From Carallia brachiata (lineage: Eukaryota; Streptophyta; Magnoliopsida; Malpighiales; Rhizophoraceae): a stretch of DNA of 64,000 bases. The notes under the pieces are model-generated. The model did no database searches, was not told where the DNA came from, and saw only the letters and a program-made list of their open reading frames with translations. This document shows positions 41,266-52,759 of this stretch, in pieces. The translations under genes and the position numbers were made by a program. The stretch lies in NCBI GenBank assembly GCA_021464245.1, contig JADCRB010000016.1, forward strand, positions 2,663,138 through 2,727,137, in the 5' to 3' direction. Positions within the stretch are counted from its first letter, which is position 1. Every line of letters starts with the position of its first letter.

Positions 41266-41684
41266 ATTAAAAAAATAAAAAAATAAAAAAACCAAAAAAA
41301 TAAAAAAAGAAACAGAAAATAAAAAAAATTCAAATAAAATAAAAAAAATTCTCAAACACATATACTGGCCTGAATAAAACCCCAAATCTAAAGTACAAAG
41401 TTCAAAATCCAAACCCAAGTCCAAAATCCAAACTTAAACTCAAAAACTTGAGCCCAAATCCAAACTTAAACCCAGAAGTTTAAGTCCAAATCCAGAGCCG
41501 AAGTCCAAATTCAAATCAAAACTCAAGTCCTAAAGCCCAAAATCAAACTCAAGCCCAAAGCCTGAATCCAAACTTCAATCCAAAGCCCAAAACCTCCAAT
41601 TCAGAATACAAAACCCAAAATCTCTACCCAAAACTTGAATCTATAACTTAAACCCGAAAACAGTCCAAAAATTTCCTGGCCTGC
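41266..41684 (+). repeat. A-rich and CCAAA-rich spacer (E)
   Basis: 41266-41350 is AAAAATAAAA-type sequence. 41380-41660 is AAGCCCAAATCCAAACTTAA-type sequence, equivalent to the spacers in B2, C and D. No gene. It ends at the GAGTATAAATTGTGAATG unit (41686-41703) of the homeobox promoter. Confidence 0.75.
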
Positions 41685-41721
41685 ATGAGTATAAATTGTG
41701 AATGACCGAAAAATATAAAAG
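41685..41721 (+). promoter_or_regulatory. Core promoter region of the E homeobox gene
   Basis: GAGTATAAATTGTGAATG is followed by ATATAAAAGTG (TATAAAAG 41714-41721), 94 nt before the ATG. The pair is retained although the rest of the element has decayed. Confidence 0.5.
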
Positions 41722-41814
41722 TGATTGAGGGTTTGAGTCGGAATCATTACCTAGTCTTAACCTTTTACTCGTGTTCACCGGTTGTCAAGCTTTTGCTCCC
41801 TTTTAGCAAGAAAA

Positions 41815-42469
41815 ATGGAACCAGTTGTGGGATGCCAAAACAGGGAAAAGGATAGATCACCTCGTACTCGATGGCAACCAACTTCGGGGTAACTGCAAAT
41901 CTTGGAGGAGGTCTTCCTCAACAATGGAGGTACTGCTCCTAACACATCACAGCTCTCTCAGCTTGTTTCATGACTACGGCTGTATAGAGTAGTTGAAACA
42001 AAAAAATGTGTGCTTCTGGTTTCAGAACTGGAGAAATAGGAAGAGAACAACACAGAGAGCTGCTATTTCCCCAGCACAATCTTTTTCTACCATTGCAACT
42101 GTTCAAATGGTAAATCTCACCAGTATAGTTTCGTCCTCAAATGAAGCTAGTCCGAACTCCACCACTGCAATGGTCCCTCAAGGCTATTTCAACTAAAACT
42201 GTAGCCTATGGGACTATACATCTTGGTTCTCATGGTTTTACTCCTTATCGTATGGAGCCATCCAAGGATTCATCCCTTACGGGTACTTCAACCTGAGAGA
42301 AAGCCTTGCACCAAGAGGAAACTATTCCGGCGAGACTTTACTTCTCTTTCTAGAACACCCCAATGACATCAATTGGCAAGAAAGTTCTAGCAACGTCAAC
42401 ATCACCAACCCACCGAATGAGGACCCAATTGACTTGGAGTTGCGCCTCGAGCCCCGTGAGGCTGATTGA
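41815..42469 (+). pseudogene. WUSCHEL-type homeobox gene carried by element E (decayed)
   Basis: ATG at 41815 (MEPVVGCQNREKDRSPRTRW). The homeodomain continues with LQILEEVFLNNGG and, after a frame change and a TGA, QNWRNRKRTTQRA. The middle (SSSNEASPNSTTAMVPQGYF) and the tail (ETLLLFLEHP as WUS box; PIDLELRLEPREAD as EAR-type end, stop 42467-42469) match B2. Helix 2-3 wording (LRLYRVVE) is shared with A2 and differs from C/B2/D (LRPLGAI), which marks a separate homeobox subfamily. Confidence 0.88.
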
Positions 42470-42699
42470 CAAGGATAAGGTGCAAGGACTTTTACGGTAC
42501 TACCTTGACTTTTCCAACATGCCTCGGCTGCCGTCTCATTTGTCTCTTATAGTAGAAAGAGACATAAAGGGACCCTCACCTAATTCAGCATATCCTTTTT
42601 TTGACTTAAAAAAAAACAAGTTTTGTTGTGTATATATTTCCGGCATTTTCAAGTCACAAAACTCACCCCTCAGCACTTCTTTCTCTCTAAAGAAAGAAG

Positions 42700-42879
42700 A
42701 TGGTTAGTTTCTATGCTTTCTTTGTTAGGAAGTTCTCTAATTAAGAAGCTGAAGACATACAAGTTAAAAAGAGAAAGAGTTGTTTGCTTCGAGAAATGCT
42801 TAGAAGCCCTCGACTCTTAGTCTCTAACACTATCACAGTCGATGAAGTTTCAACTACTCTCCTTAATTCACATCTATAA
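42700..42879 (+). pseudogene. ORF2 accessory protein (element E), one in-frame stop
   Basis: ATG 42700 gives MVSFYAFFVRKFSN, a TAA, then EAEDIQVKKRKSCLLREMLR and a stop at 42877-42879. That is 59 codons in one frame with a single stop, in an element where other genes have many, so it has decayed less than pol. Function unknown; it corresponds to the GGARAKKRRSS protein of D and B2. 42880-43302 is the 3' UTR and PPT-like GAAGTAGAAGCATT. Confidence 0.6.
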
Positions 42880-43302
42880 CATCGTGCATAAAAGTTTTGA
42901 TCATCCTCATGGGTTTACAGATGCAGCGACAGATGGAGAAGTCTTAACTACTTTCCTTACGTCACGACATACAGAAGAATCATAACAACAGTCCATCTTA
43001 CTGTGAGTTGGCCTTGCCGTTTCATGTTACTGGGCCTCCCCTATAGGGAGGTTAAAGTTCTTTGTCTACTAGATCATCCTCACCATAACCATAGAACTTT
43101 GATTTCTATATTGGCTGGAGGGCTAACATCCACAAAGTCATATCGGGTTCTATGGAAGCCTAATAGCAGTCATGCTAGTCAGAGATAAAGACTTCAAGAT
43201 TCAACGTTCATCAATACATCTCAAGCTTCAAACTGGACTTCAAGATTCGGTTCGGATCGCATTACAAAGTCCCTCCTCACAAAACCTTGAAGTAGAAGCA
43301 TT

Positions 43303-44061
43303 TGTAAAATAAAATAAAATAAAATAAATTGGTCGGCAATTGGCCAGTGGTTAGCCAGTTGCCAATCCATGTGCCACCAACCATTTGTCGTGCATAGTGG
43401 TAGGAAATGGCCTATAAATAGGCCATTCCCTTGCCGTTTAAGATCCAGCTAAGAGAAATTAGAAAACATTGCAAAAGAAAAGAAATCATTTGAATTCTCA
43501 TTTCCCATCTTTTACGTTTTCTTATTTTGGGTGTATACTCTCTAAATGCCACTAAGGGGGATATTCCAAACCAAAAGTGCAAAATGTTTTATATAGTCAT
43601 TTTCAACCATATTTTGGGTTTATACTTTATGGTCACTACTGAGTAGGATCTGTTAGAGTAAAAATTTAAAATATTAAAATATTAAAAATTTGTCTGAGAT
43701 TAAGCCCCCCTACGGCCCTCAGCAAAGTCTAGTTAGCCCATCTGAGATCAAGCCTTTACGGCCCTTAATGGAATCAAGACAGTTCGATCGAGATTAAGTT
43801 TCTACAGTCTTCACCATAGTCCAAGCATCTATCTGAAATCTAGCCTCAACTCTCAAAAGAATTTATTCCGTTTAAGATAAAACTGTGGAATTTATTTCTG
43901 TCAAAATCAAGCTTGCGTGACCCTTGACAAAATTACAAAGGAGCATTAATTGGAAGATTTGTACAGAGATCGACCCTACTTTGTTTTAAATTTTTATTTG
44001 TAATTTGTATTTATATTTTCGAAACCTAACTGTTTAAGTCTTGAAACTTACAGCCCTTACA
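43303..44061 (+). repeat. 3' LTR of E
   Basis: 759 bp. It begins TGTAAAATAAAATAAAATAA and has TATAAATA at 43413-43420 within the inverted repeat 43403-43430. It ends CCCTTACA and is followed by the target duplication CAAAA. Confidence 0.9.
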
Positions 44062-46241
44062 CAAAAGTTCATAATAGATTTGAAAAAAGAAAACGAAAAA
44101 TTCATGGGTTTTTTTTTTCGAGACTAACCTAAAAAAAAAAAAGGAAGAAGAGGAAGAAGGAATTGCCGATAGATATTCTAAAATTTTTCAAAGTTAAAAA
44201 AGAAGAATTAGAATCTTTGCTCTCAAATGCTGTGTTTTTATTTTTTTTTCCTTCAAATCTCTTTCTTTAAGAGTAAATTTGAAAAATAAATAGTTTTGGT
44301 TGGAAAATAATAAACTTTTTGTTATAATTTTTTAGTGTTAGAAAAGAGAAATTAGACTCTTTACTCTCATATGCTGCATTTTTATTTTTTTCCTTCCAAT
44401 CTCTTTCTTTAATAATTTTTGAAAAATAAATAGTTTTGGTCAAAAAATAATAAACTTTTCGTTTTTCAAGGAAACAATAAGTGCATAGAGTTATTCTCTA
44501 AAAAAATAATGAACTTTTCGGTTTTTTTTGTCCAAATTTGTCACGAACTTTTATCTTTTTAGAATATATCATGAACTTTCAATTGATTCCAAGTTTATCA
44601 TGTCGTCATTCTATAGTAACAGATTTTGCTTCTATTTTTAAAATTCCCACCTGGAATCTCCCCAAAAAGAGATATTCCAAATATAAAGTCCAAAATATTT
44701 AATACACTCATTTTCAAGTATATTTTGGGTATATACTTTCTAGTCACCACTGATTGAAATCTGCGTGACTAAAAATCTAAAATATTAACGTATTAAATAT
44801 CTGTATGAGATTAAATCTCTTACAGCCCTCAGCAGAGTTAGTCCATCTGAGATCAAGCCCCTATGACACTCAGTGGAGCTAAATCAGTATGAGTGAGATT
44901 AAGCCCCAACTCTCGGTAGAGTCAAATCAGTCCACCTAAAATCAAACTCATACGGCTCTCACCGGAATCAAGCCTATCCAACGAGATCAAGTCTGTACAA
45001 CCCTCACTGAAGTTACAACATCCCCTGAAATCAAACCTCAGCCTTCAATGGAGTTTATTTCCTATAGTTCAAGATCATGTTGTAAAAATTTACCTATTTC
45101 TATGAAGATCAAGCCTACGTAGTCTTTGACGACACCACAAAGGAACATTAATCAGAGGATCACATAGAGATCAACTCCACATCAATTTTCATTTTTCATT
45201 TGTAATTTGTATATGTATTTTTGAAAACTAACTGTTTGAAACTCAAAACTTACGGCCTCCCTCACAATTCTACGAACCTGTTTGTACAAACATATATGCC
45301 GAATGGGCATAGAGTGAGCCTCCCCTGGATATGAATTTATTAAATTGGCTCAACTGAACAATATGATTGTGTCTAGTTCCTCAAAAGATCTCCTTATTTC
45401 GAGCTTTTCCATAAATACCAACATGCACACGGGAATTTAATTCCTTGATAATCAATTGAAATTTTATTCCTCATGAAGCTTTTTTAAGATTACGAAATGC
45501 TCAGTTGAAACTTGAAATATAAGTGCAAGAAAATAATAAAACCTAATAAATAATAGCATATATATGAAAAAGGAAAATTCACATTCAAACAAATTACTAT
45601 AATTTGAACCTAATAATGATTTACACCTAATATTTTAATATTTAACAAAAAAATATTTTGACATATAAATTGAACAAGAATTACTTCGCTGTCGATTATC
45701 CTTTAATAAAAGTTCAAAATAATTAGGGCTAAATGCATTTTGCTCCCTGTAGGTTAGTTGTTTTGCATTTTACCCCCTGTAATTTCAATTTAAGCATTAA
45801 ACCTTCTTGTAGTTTTCAAATTTTGCAATCTCTCTTAGTCAAGATTATGTTAAATCTATTTACATAAATTAGCCAAAATTAAATCATTTTCTAATTTTTA
45901 TTTATTTTCTCTACCGAAATTATAAAAATATGTCGTATATTTCTCAAATTGAAATTTGTTGCCTAATTGAATTGTATTCCACATTATATCCATCACAGGA
46001 TTTGTTATTTTCAGTGAACTACGCATGTTGATAAATACCATTTGATATAGTATTCATGATTACTTCTTCTTTAAAATATAATGAAGTTCCTGTGATCACA
46101 AAATAACATAGTTATAATCAATTTTTATTAATAGATTTAAAAAATTGATGTCTGGTTAGTTGTCAAAATTGGAAAGCACAAGGGCGCTTATTACCTAAAT
46201 TGAAACCACAAAGATGTAAAATACAAAGCAACCAAACTGTA
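44062..46241. other. AT-rich spacer with an LTR fragment and possible MITE-like ends
   Basis: No gene. 44062-44640 is AT-rich with a local duplication (TTTGCTCTCAAATGCTG-type blocks near 44217 and 44355). Near 44530 and 45725 short motifs (GTCCAAATTTGTCACGAAC; GGGCTAAATGCATTTTGCTCC) resemble ends of non-autonomous DNA elements, but I could not find matching inverted ends. 45262-46241 has nothing further that I can name. Confidence 0.45.
44660..45262 (+). repeat. Decayed fragment of a Tat LTR (R/U5 part)
   Basis: It contains GAGATATTCCAAATATAAAG, TATATTTTGGGTATATACTTT, several GATCAAGCC...CCCTCA units and the LTR-like end AACTGTTTGAAACTCAAAAC TTACGG, in the same order as the second halves of the E and A LTRs. 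U3 and the terminal TGTAAA are missing. Confidence 0.7.
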
Positions 46242-47060
46242 GGGAGACCGCTTTCACCTGGTTCATAAATCTTGAACCAGAATCAATCGACAGCTGGGAA
46301 CAACCACAATGAGAGTTCTTCAATAGATTTTCCAGCACTCGAAGGACAGTAAGCATGATGGAGCTTACCAGCACCAAACAAAGGAAAGGAAAGCCTGTTA
46401 TCGAATACATCAACAGATGACGTGCTATCAGCTTGAACTGCAAAGATCGTCTGATGGAGACTTCTGCTGTGGAGATGTGCATCCAAGGGATGCATTGGGA
46501 GCTGTTATACATCCTGCAGGGCATCAAAACTCTAACCTTTGAAGAACTGGTGCCCGCGCGCATGATATGAAAATATGCATCTAAACTTCCGGGGGCACGG
46601 TTCTCATCCAGCTAGACCAGCAAGGAGATAGACGGGAGACTAAGAATCCTAACAGCTCAGAAAAAGGCAAGGAAGTGATGACTGTTGAAACTGCACTAGT
46701 AAAAGTGGGAGCTAAAGCTAAGGTAAATCCTCCAACACAAATAACTCAGCCAAAACGACCGGAAATTCGGAAGGTGACATTGCGAGAGTTGGAGTAGAAG
46801 TAATATCCATTTCTCGACTCAATGTCCTAGACATTCTTGACCAACTCTTGGAGGCGAAGCTGATCAAACTCCCAAAGTGTAAGCGGCTGAATGAAAAGGA
46901 TCGAGTCAGCGATCCAAGATTTTGCGACTATCACCGCATAGTAAGTCATCCAACCAAGAAGTGTTTCGTCCTGAAGGAACTAATCATAAAGCTCAAGAGC
47001 TAGAATAAAATCATTTTGGACTAGGAACTGGTAACATCGGCAAGCCAGACCACCATCACT
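46242..47060 (+). pseudogene. gag (D), N-terminus missing
   Basis: It starts at the capsid segment TAFTWFINLEPESIDSWEQ (46248 onward), then STRRTVSMMELTSTKQRKGK, and ends with the zinc knuckle CDYHRIVSHPTKKCFVLKEL (46927-46985), the clearest CHHC knuckle in the window. Stops and frame changes occur near 46310, 46420 and 46795. Confidence 0.85.
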
Positions 47061-48790
47061 TCAAATCCATCAGAAGAGGAGACACACTGTAAGGAGGAAC
47101 CAATCGACAACAAAAAGTTGACAACGAAGAAGGTATATGAAGCTATCCAAACTCTTCCCACTAACCCTCAGCTGTTTATAGCTTTGCAATCAATAGAAGT
47201 GTGGCGGAATCAAGTCAGCAATACTCTCCATACCTCAGTCGGATCTCTGCCATCAGGTGATTCCAGCTCAGTGGATGATCAGGTAGCCCGAAATCACGTC
47301 GGATGTTACTCTGCTATCTCATTTTCAGATGAGGTTCTCGTGCTAGGTTCCAAGCCTCACAATCAACCACTCTACATGTCAGGATATGTGAGGGAGCAGA
47401 AGGTTCATCGCGTCTTAATTAACGATGGCTCGACAGTCAATATTATCCCAAAATCCACCATAAAGGAGTTTGGCATCGACATTGATGAGTTATCAGACAG
47501 CGGCTTGATGATTCATGGCTTTAATCAAGGAGGAAAGAAAGTAATTGGGCTAATTCGCTTAGAACTGACTATCGGTAATCTTACTTCTAACACTCTATTT
47601 CATGTGATCGATGCATGTACCATGTATAAGATGCTGCTAGGGCGACCGTGGATTCATGGAAATAGAGTTGGGCTTTCGAGCCTCCATCAGTGCTTCAGGT
47701 ACTATAAGGATGGCGTTGAAAAGGTCAATACTGACTTAAAGCCGTTTGATGATACTGAATCACATTTCGCGTATACAGTCTTCTACACCGACACAGACAA
47801 TCCAGAGATCATTCCATCAAAAGCTACCTGGACTAGGGGCATCCACAAAGAGGGAAAAGCTGTCAAAGACCCTGCTGATGCTCAACCTCAAACGCCGATA
47901 GATGGAAACCTGCCACAACCTGCTAAACTTCATCCCCAAGAGGCTCCATCTTCGAGCTCCACTCCAGTCCTACGCTACATGCCAAAGTCACGACGTCCAG
48001 AAGGTCAGCCCCCTTTCTCTTATTGTGCTAATTCCAAACAGGAGGAATGACACAGTCAATCCAAGACAAAAGAGCTGCACAACTTGAACGAGACTCAAAC
48101 TTTGCCAATACCAAAGATTGAGCCAGTTTTGTCCTCAAAACCATTAAAGGCTTCGTTAGACCACTCACGAGGGCAGTTGAAGGTGGATCACTTCCAGAAA
48201 AAAGAACACACGAAGGATTCGATCCTAATGCATTCAAGCTCTTGGCCAAGGGGGGCTATGACTTCTCAAACCTGAGCACAATGGGTATGCTGCCATCCAC
48301 ACATGGAACCACTTTTCAATCATCACAGCCCTAACCTGGCTTAGGCTATGAGGAGAAGTCACCTATGTAGATCATGCTAAAGAGCCGAAGCTAAGCAGCT
48401 GATGTACGTGCCATCACTATCACCACCAAACAGGACAGGTCCGTCCAATCAAACAGAGAAGATGAAGTTAGGATCCTTACATTTCACGTCACAATTAGCA
48501 AAGAGGCCGATTCCGACTCCTCAGATGACGAAGTAAAAGTGCCTCCCCTGAAACTCGAGGATGGTGGCCAGGCAACTGTTGATGAACTCAAAAAGGTCAA
48601 TCTCGACTCCTTGGAAGATGCCCGACCTATATTTCTAAGTGCTTTACTTACAGCAGAAGAAGAGCAGGAATATATCCAGGTATTAAGTCAATATAGGGAC
48701 GTGTTCGCATGGAATTACAAAGCGATGCTCAGACATGACCCAAAAATCGTGGTGTACTACCTAGCAGTAGAGAAAGGTGTTCGTCTTGTC
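47061..48790 (+). pseudogene. Aspartic protease and linker (D)
   Basis: An open stretch of 310 codons (47118-48050) gives KVYEAIQTLPTNPQLFIALQ, GCYSAISFSDEVLVLGSKPH, the active-site segment VLINDGSTVNIIPKS (DGS in the retropepsin position), MIHGFNQGGKKVIGLIRLEL and KMLLGRPWIHGNR. The linker to RT (48084-48790) is split by a frame change near 48050 and stops near 48335. This is the longest intact protease frame in the window. Confidence 0.85.
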
Positions 48791-49600
48791 AAGCAACCAC
48801 AACGATGATTCCGCCTGGAACTCATTCCACAAATCGAGGAAGAGGTCAACAAGCTGATCAATGCTGGCTTCATCCGAGAGGTCACTTACCCAACGTGGAT
48901 TGCTAACATAGTCTCGGTAAGAAAGAAGAATGGACAACTAAGGGTATCTGTTGACTTTCGAGATCTTAACAAGGCCTGTCCAAAAGATGACTTTCCATTG
49001 CCCATAACGGAGATCACGATTGATGCAACAACGGGCCACAAAGTATTGTCGTTCATGGATGGTTCTTCAAGATATAACCAGATCAGGATGGCACCAGAGG
49101 ATGAGGAATTGACGGCATTCCATACCTCAAAAGGTATATACTGCTACAAAGTTATGCCGTTTGGATTAAAAAATGCTAGCGCTACTTATCAGCGTGTCAT
49201 GTAAAAAATTTTTGATGACATGTTGCGCAAGATTGTAGAATGCTATGTCGATGACTTAGTGGTAAAGACTAAGGAGTGCAACGACCACCTCGAGGATCTC
49301 AAGAAAGTGTACGAAAGACTTCGCAGGCATCAGCTCAAAATGAACCCTCTCAAGTGTGCATTCAGTGTCACATCAGGAAAGTTTCTTAGGTTCGTGGTGC
49401 ACCATCGTGGAATTGAAGTTGATCAGTCAAAGGTTGAGGCAACTCAAAAGATGCTTGGAACTAAAAACCTGCACGAGCTGCAAAGTCTACAAGGAAAGCT
49501 GGCCAACATTCGCTGTTTCATCTCCAACTTAGCTGGGAGGTATCAACCTTTCCATCGGCTGATGAAAAAGGATGTCAACTTTGAGTGAGACAAAGCTTGC
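48791..49600 (+). pseudogene. Reverse transcriptase (D), few stops
   Basis: The order is complete: ELIPQIEEEVNKLINAGFIR, VDFRDLNKACPKDDFPLP, SFMDGSSRYNQIRMAPEDEE, MPFGLKNASATYQRVM, a TAA at 49202-49204, then IVECYVDDLVVKTKE (YVDD near 49242-49253) and HQLKMNPLKCAFSVTSG. A TGA at 49587-49589 ends the readable part. Except for these point stops the domain has normal length. Confidence 0.9.
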
Positions 49601-50620
49601 AGCAAAGCTTCCGAGAGCATAAAGAAGTACCTTTTCAATCCACTAGTCCTGGGTGCTCCAATTCAAGGAAAGTCATTGATTCTCTATATTGTAGCGCAAG
49701 AAAGGTCTTTGGGAGCCCTACTTACATAGGAAAATGAGCAAGGAAAGGAAGTTGCCTTGTATTACTTGAGTAGAACGCTAAACGGTCTAAAGCTGAACTA
49801 CTTACCTATCGAGAAGACACGTTTAGCGCTGTTCTTCGTTATTGATAAGCTAAAGAACTACATGCAGGCTCACACGGTACGTCTCATTGCCAGAGCTGAT
49901 CCTATCAAATATATCTTATCTAGATCAGTCTTGTCAAAACGTCTTGCCAACTGGGTAGTAATTCTACAGAGCTACGGCATTGTCTATGTGCCTCAGAAAG
50001 CAGTCAAAGGACAAGCTATAGTGGACTTCCTTGCATATCACCCTGTCCCGTCTGATTGAAAGTTCACAGATGATCTTCCAGATGAAGAGGTCTTTCACAT
50101 TGAGACACTACCACCATGGATGATGTTCTTCAATGTTGCAACAAGGCCTGATGGTGCTGGTGCTGGCACAGTGTTTGTCACTCCTCAACCATATGCTATC
50201 ATTCTCACTGAGTTACGTTCAAATAATGTTGCTGAATACCAGGCTTTAATCATTGGTCTTCAAATGGCTTTCGATATAAAGATTCCCATTATAGAAGTCC
50301 ATAGAGATTCCCAGCTCGTCATCAACTAACTTACAGGATTGTATGATATAAAGAAAGAGGACCTTGTGCCTTACTATCAGTGTGCTCGACAGCTAATGGA
50401 CGAATTTGAAAGCATTACCTTGGAGCATGTGCCTCGACGAGAAAACACTCAGGCAGACGTGTTGGCTAACCTGGCCACTTCTCTTGGAAAGTCAAAAATC
50501 TAGGCTACAGTTGTTGTCATATACCAGAAGTGGATCGTGCCGCAGAAGGGTGATGAAGAAACTATAGCAGCAAACACAGTATCTATATGTCTCGTGGAGT
50601 ACGAGGATTGGCGCTAACCA
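49601..50620 (+). pseudogene. RNase H and archaeal-type RNase H (D)
   Basis: The first domain is open over 49757-50059 (ALFFVIDKLKNYMQAHTVRL, LANWVVILQSYGIVYVPQ). The archaeal-type domain covers about 50115-50510: MMFFNVATRPDGAGAGTVFV, where the first catalytic Asp has become Asn (FFDG to FFNV), then NVAEYQALI, VHRDSQLVIN and NTQADVLANLATSL. A deletion removed part of PQRQILPYA. It is therefore degraded in both sequence and catalytic residues. Confidence 0.88.
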
Positions 50621-51838
50621 ATCATTGACTACCTGCAGCATAGGAAGCTACCCAAAGATCGTCATCATAAGACAGAAATTCAACGACGAGCTCCCTGCTT
50701 CATATATCTCAAAGAAGGTCTTTTGATGGACTTTTACTTCATTGTCTAGACAATAAAGAGGCAAAACAAGCTCTTGCAGAAGCACATTCTAGTGTTTGTA
50801 GCGGGCATCAATTAGGGCCTAAGTTACACTTTCAGTTCAGAACAATGGGATAGTACTGGCCAACCATGGTACGTGATTCCATTGAGTTTGCTAAAATCTG
50901 TCAAGCTTGTCAATTTCACGCCAATTATATACATCAACCACTGGAGTCACTGCATCCAACTGTCTCTCCCTGGCCCTTTGAAGCTTGGGGTGTCGACTTA
51001 GTGGGACCCTTACCAAAGTCGTCCTTAGGCTACCTCTACATCCTCGTAGCAAGAGATTATTTCTCAAAATGGGCCGAAACTATTCCACTTAGAGAGGTAA
51101 AGAAGGAACATGTTGTCAACTTCATCCAAACTTATCTCATTTATCGCTATGGAGTTCCTTGGTTCATCATCACTGATAATGGCAACCAGTTTTACAACAG
51201 CTTGATGGACAAGCTCTGCGAGAAGCTCAAATTTAAGCAGTATAAATCATCCATGTATAATGCCCTGGCTAACGGCTTGGCCGAAGCATTCAACAAGACC
51301 TTGTGCAACCTATTGCGGAAGGTAGTCTCTAAATCTAAAAGAGATTGGCATGATAGAATTCTGGAGGCATTAAGACATATCGCACAACTTACTGGACTCC
51401 AACACAGGCGACACCATACTTACTTGTCTACAGTGTCGAAGCAATACTACTATTGGAAACACAGATTCCATCTCTACGCATGGCTGTTCTGGAAGGACTC
51501 ACACAAGAGGAGAATGCTCGCCTATGTCTGGATGAGTTAGAAGCCCTCGATGAAAGGAGACTCAAAGTACAACAGCAACTTGAGTGCTACCAAGCCGGCT
51601 CACCAATGCATTCAACCGTAGGGTTCGCCCTCGATCATTCCAAGTTGGGGATCTTGTCCTTACAGTACGACGACCCATCAACTTGAAGCACCGGCCTAGT
51701 GACAAGTTTACTTCCAAATGGGATGGGCCATACTTAGTACAGAAAGCCTACACCCACAACGCTTACATGCTATCAAACCAATAAGGAGTTCGAATCAGCC
51801 TTAACAACGGAAAATTTTTGAAGCATTATTATGTATGA
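50621..51838 (+). pseudogene. Integrase (D), core intact
   Basis: A 224-codon open stretch (50866-51540) carries CQACQFHANYIHQPLESLHP, the first Asp in WGVDLVGPLP, the second in ITDNGNQFYNS, and the Glu in ANGLAEAFNKTL: a complete DDE triad. After a frame change near 51390, the C-terminus gives RLKVQQQLECYQ and KWDGPYLVQKAYTHNAYML, ending at TGA 51836-51838. The HHCC part upstream has a TAG near 50851. Confidence 0.9.
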
Positions 51839-52335
51839 ATATATGTGTACCTGAAAAAAATAATAAAAAAAAAGAAAGAAAAAAATCAAAAAATCAAAAA
51901 GAAAAAAATAAAAAAAAAACAAGAAGAGTTCGAAAGTCCCGATCTGAAAGCCCAAGCGAAAGTCTAAACCCGAAAGTCCAAGCCCAAACACTTGAGCCCA
52001 AATCAGAAAGCCCAAACACTCAAACCCAAATCCAAAAAGCCCAAATCTAAAAGCCCAAACACTCGACCCCAAATCCAAAAAAACCAAGCTCAATCTAGAA
52101 CCCAAACACTTGAGCCAAAATCCAGATGCCCAAGCACAAATCCAAAGCCTAAAAGCTTAAATCCAAATCTAAAATCCAAACACTCAATATCTAGTCTAAC
52201 TCTTGCCCCGCATGAGTATAAACTGTAAATGGCCTAAAAATATAAAAGTGATCATGAGTTTGAGTCTGAGTCTCTGTTTCAGTCTCGTTTTAATCTTCCC
52301 TGCATATCAGACCTTTGCTCCTCTGCAGCAGAAAA
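51839..52335 (+). promoter_or_regulatory. CCAAA-rich spacer and homeobox promoter (D)
   Basis: 51850-51925 is A-rich; 51930-52200 is AAAGCCCAAACACTCAAACC-type spacer. Then GAGTATAAACTGTAAATG (52214-52231) and TATAAAAG (52241-52248), 88 nt before the homeobox ATG at 52336. The spacing equals that in C. Confidence 0.6.
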
Positions 52336-52759
52336 ATGGAATCATCTGCAGAACATAGCTTAAGGAAGAAGAAAGGTCACCCTGCAAAAGATGGCACCCA
52401 ACTATGGCGCAACTACAAATTTTGGAGGAGTTCTTGTACAACAATAGAGGTATTATCCCTAACTCATCACAGATTCTCCAACTTGTCTAACGACTGCGCC
52501 CGTTAGGAGCAGCCAAAGGAAAAAAATGTATATTTTTGGTTCCAGAATCGGAGAAATAGGGAGAGAGCGGCACTGAGAGATGCTATTGCCAAAGCACAAC
52601 CTGTTGCTCCCATAATAAATCTCACCGGTACAACTTTATCCTCAAATGAAGCAGGTTCGAGTTCTACCACTACAATGGTCCCTCTGGGCTATGTTGATCA
52701 AAGTCGTAGCCTGTGGTCTTATGGAGTTAGCCAAGGGTTCATCCCTCATGGGTACTTAA
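52336..52759 (+). pseudogene. WUSCHEL-type homeobox gene of element D, 5' part
   Basis: ATG 52336 (MESSAEHS), with frame changes near 52370 and at the A-run near 52527, encodes QLQILEEFLYNNRGIIPNSS, a TAA in place of a coding codon at 52489-52491, and WFQNRRNRERAALRDA. The wording LYNNRGIIPNS is the closest in the window to the helix-1 loop of plant WUS proteins. The gene is interrupted at 52759 by a copia insertion (target CTTAA) inside the region that corresponds to PPRYLS in B2. Confidence 0.88.

Larger units (their letters stand above)
34698..44061 (+). mobile_element. Tat-lineage LTR retrotransposon E (complete outline, old)
   Basis: 9,364 bp, LTRs of 760 and 759 bp, TGTAAA...TTACA, target duplication CAAAA (34693-34697 and 44062-44066). 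Plus-strand order: 5' LTR, leader, gag, protease, RT (5' part deleted), RNaseH, archaeal RNaseH, integrase, CCAAA spacer, TATA region, homeobox gene, ORF2, PPT, 3' LTR. Many stop codons of the TAA/TAG type replacing CAA/CAG or TGG point to cytosine-methylation decay, so here the damage is genuine age. Confidence 0.93.

Noticed and set aside
45725..45900. MITE or other DNA transposon
   Set aside because: One end-like motif (GGGCTAAATGCATTTTGCTCC) but no matching inverted end or target duplication found nearby; left as a remark in the spacer entry.
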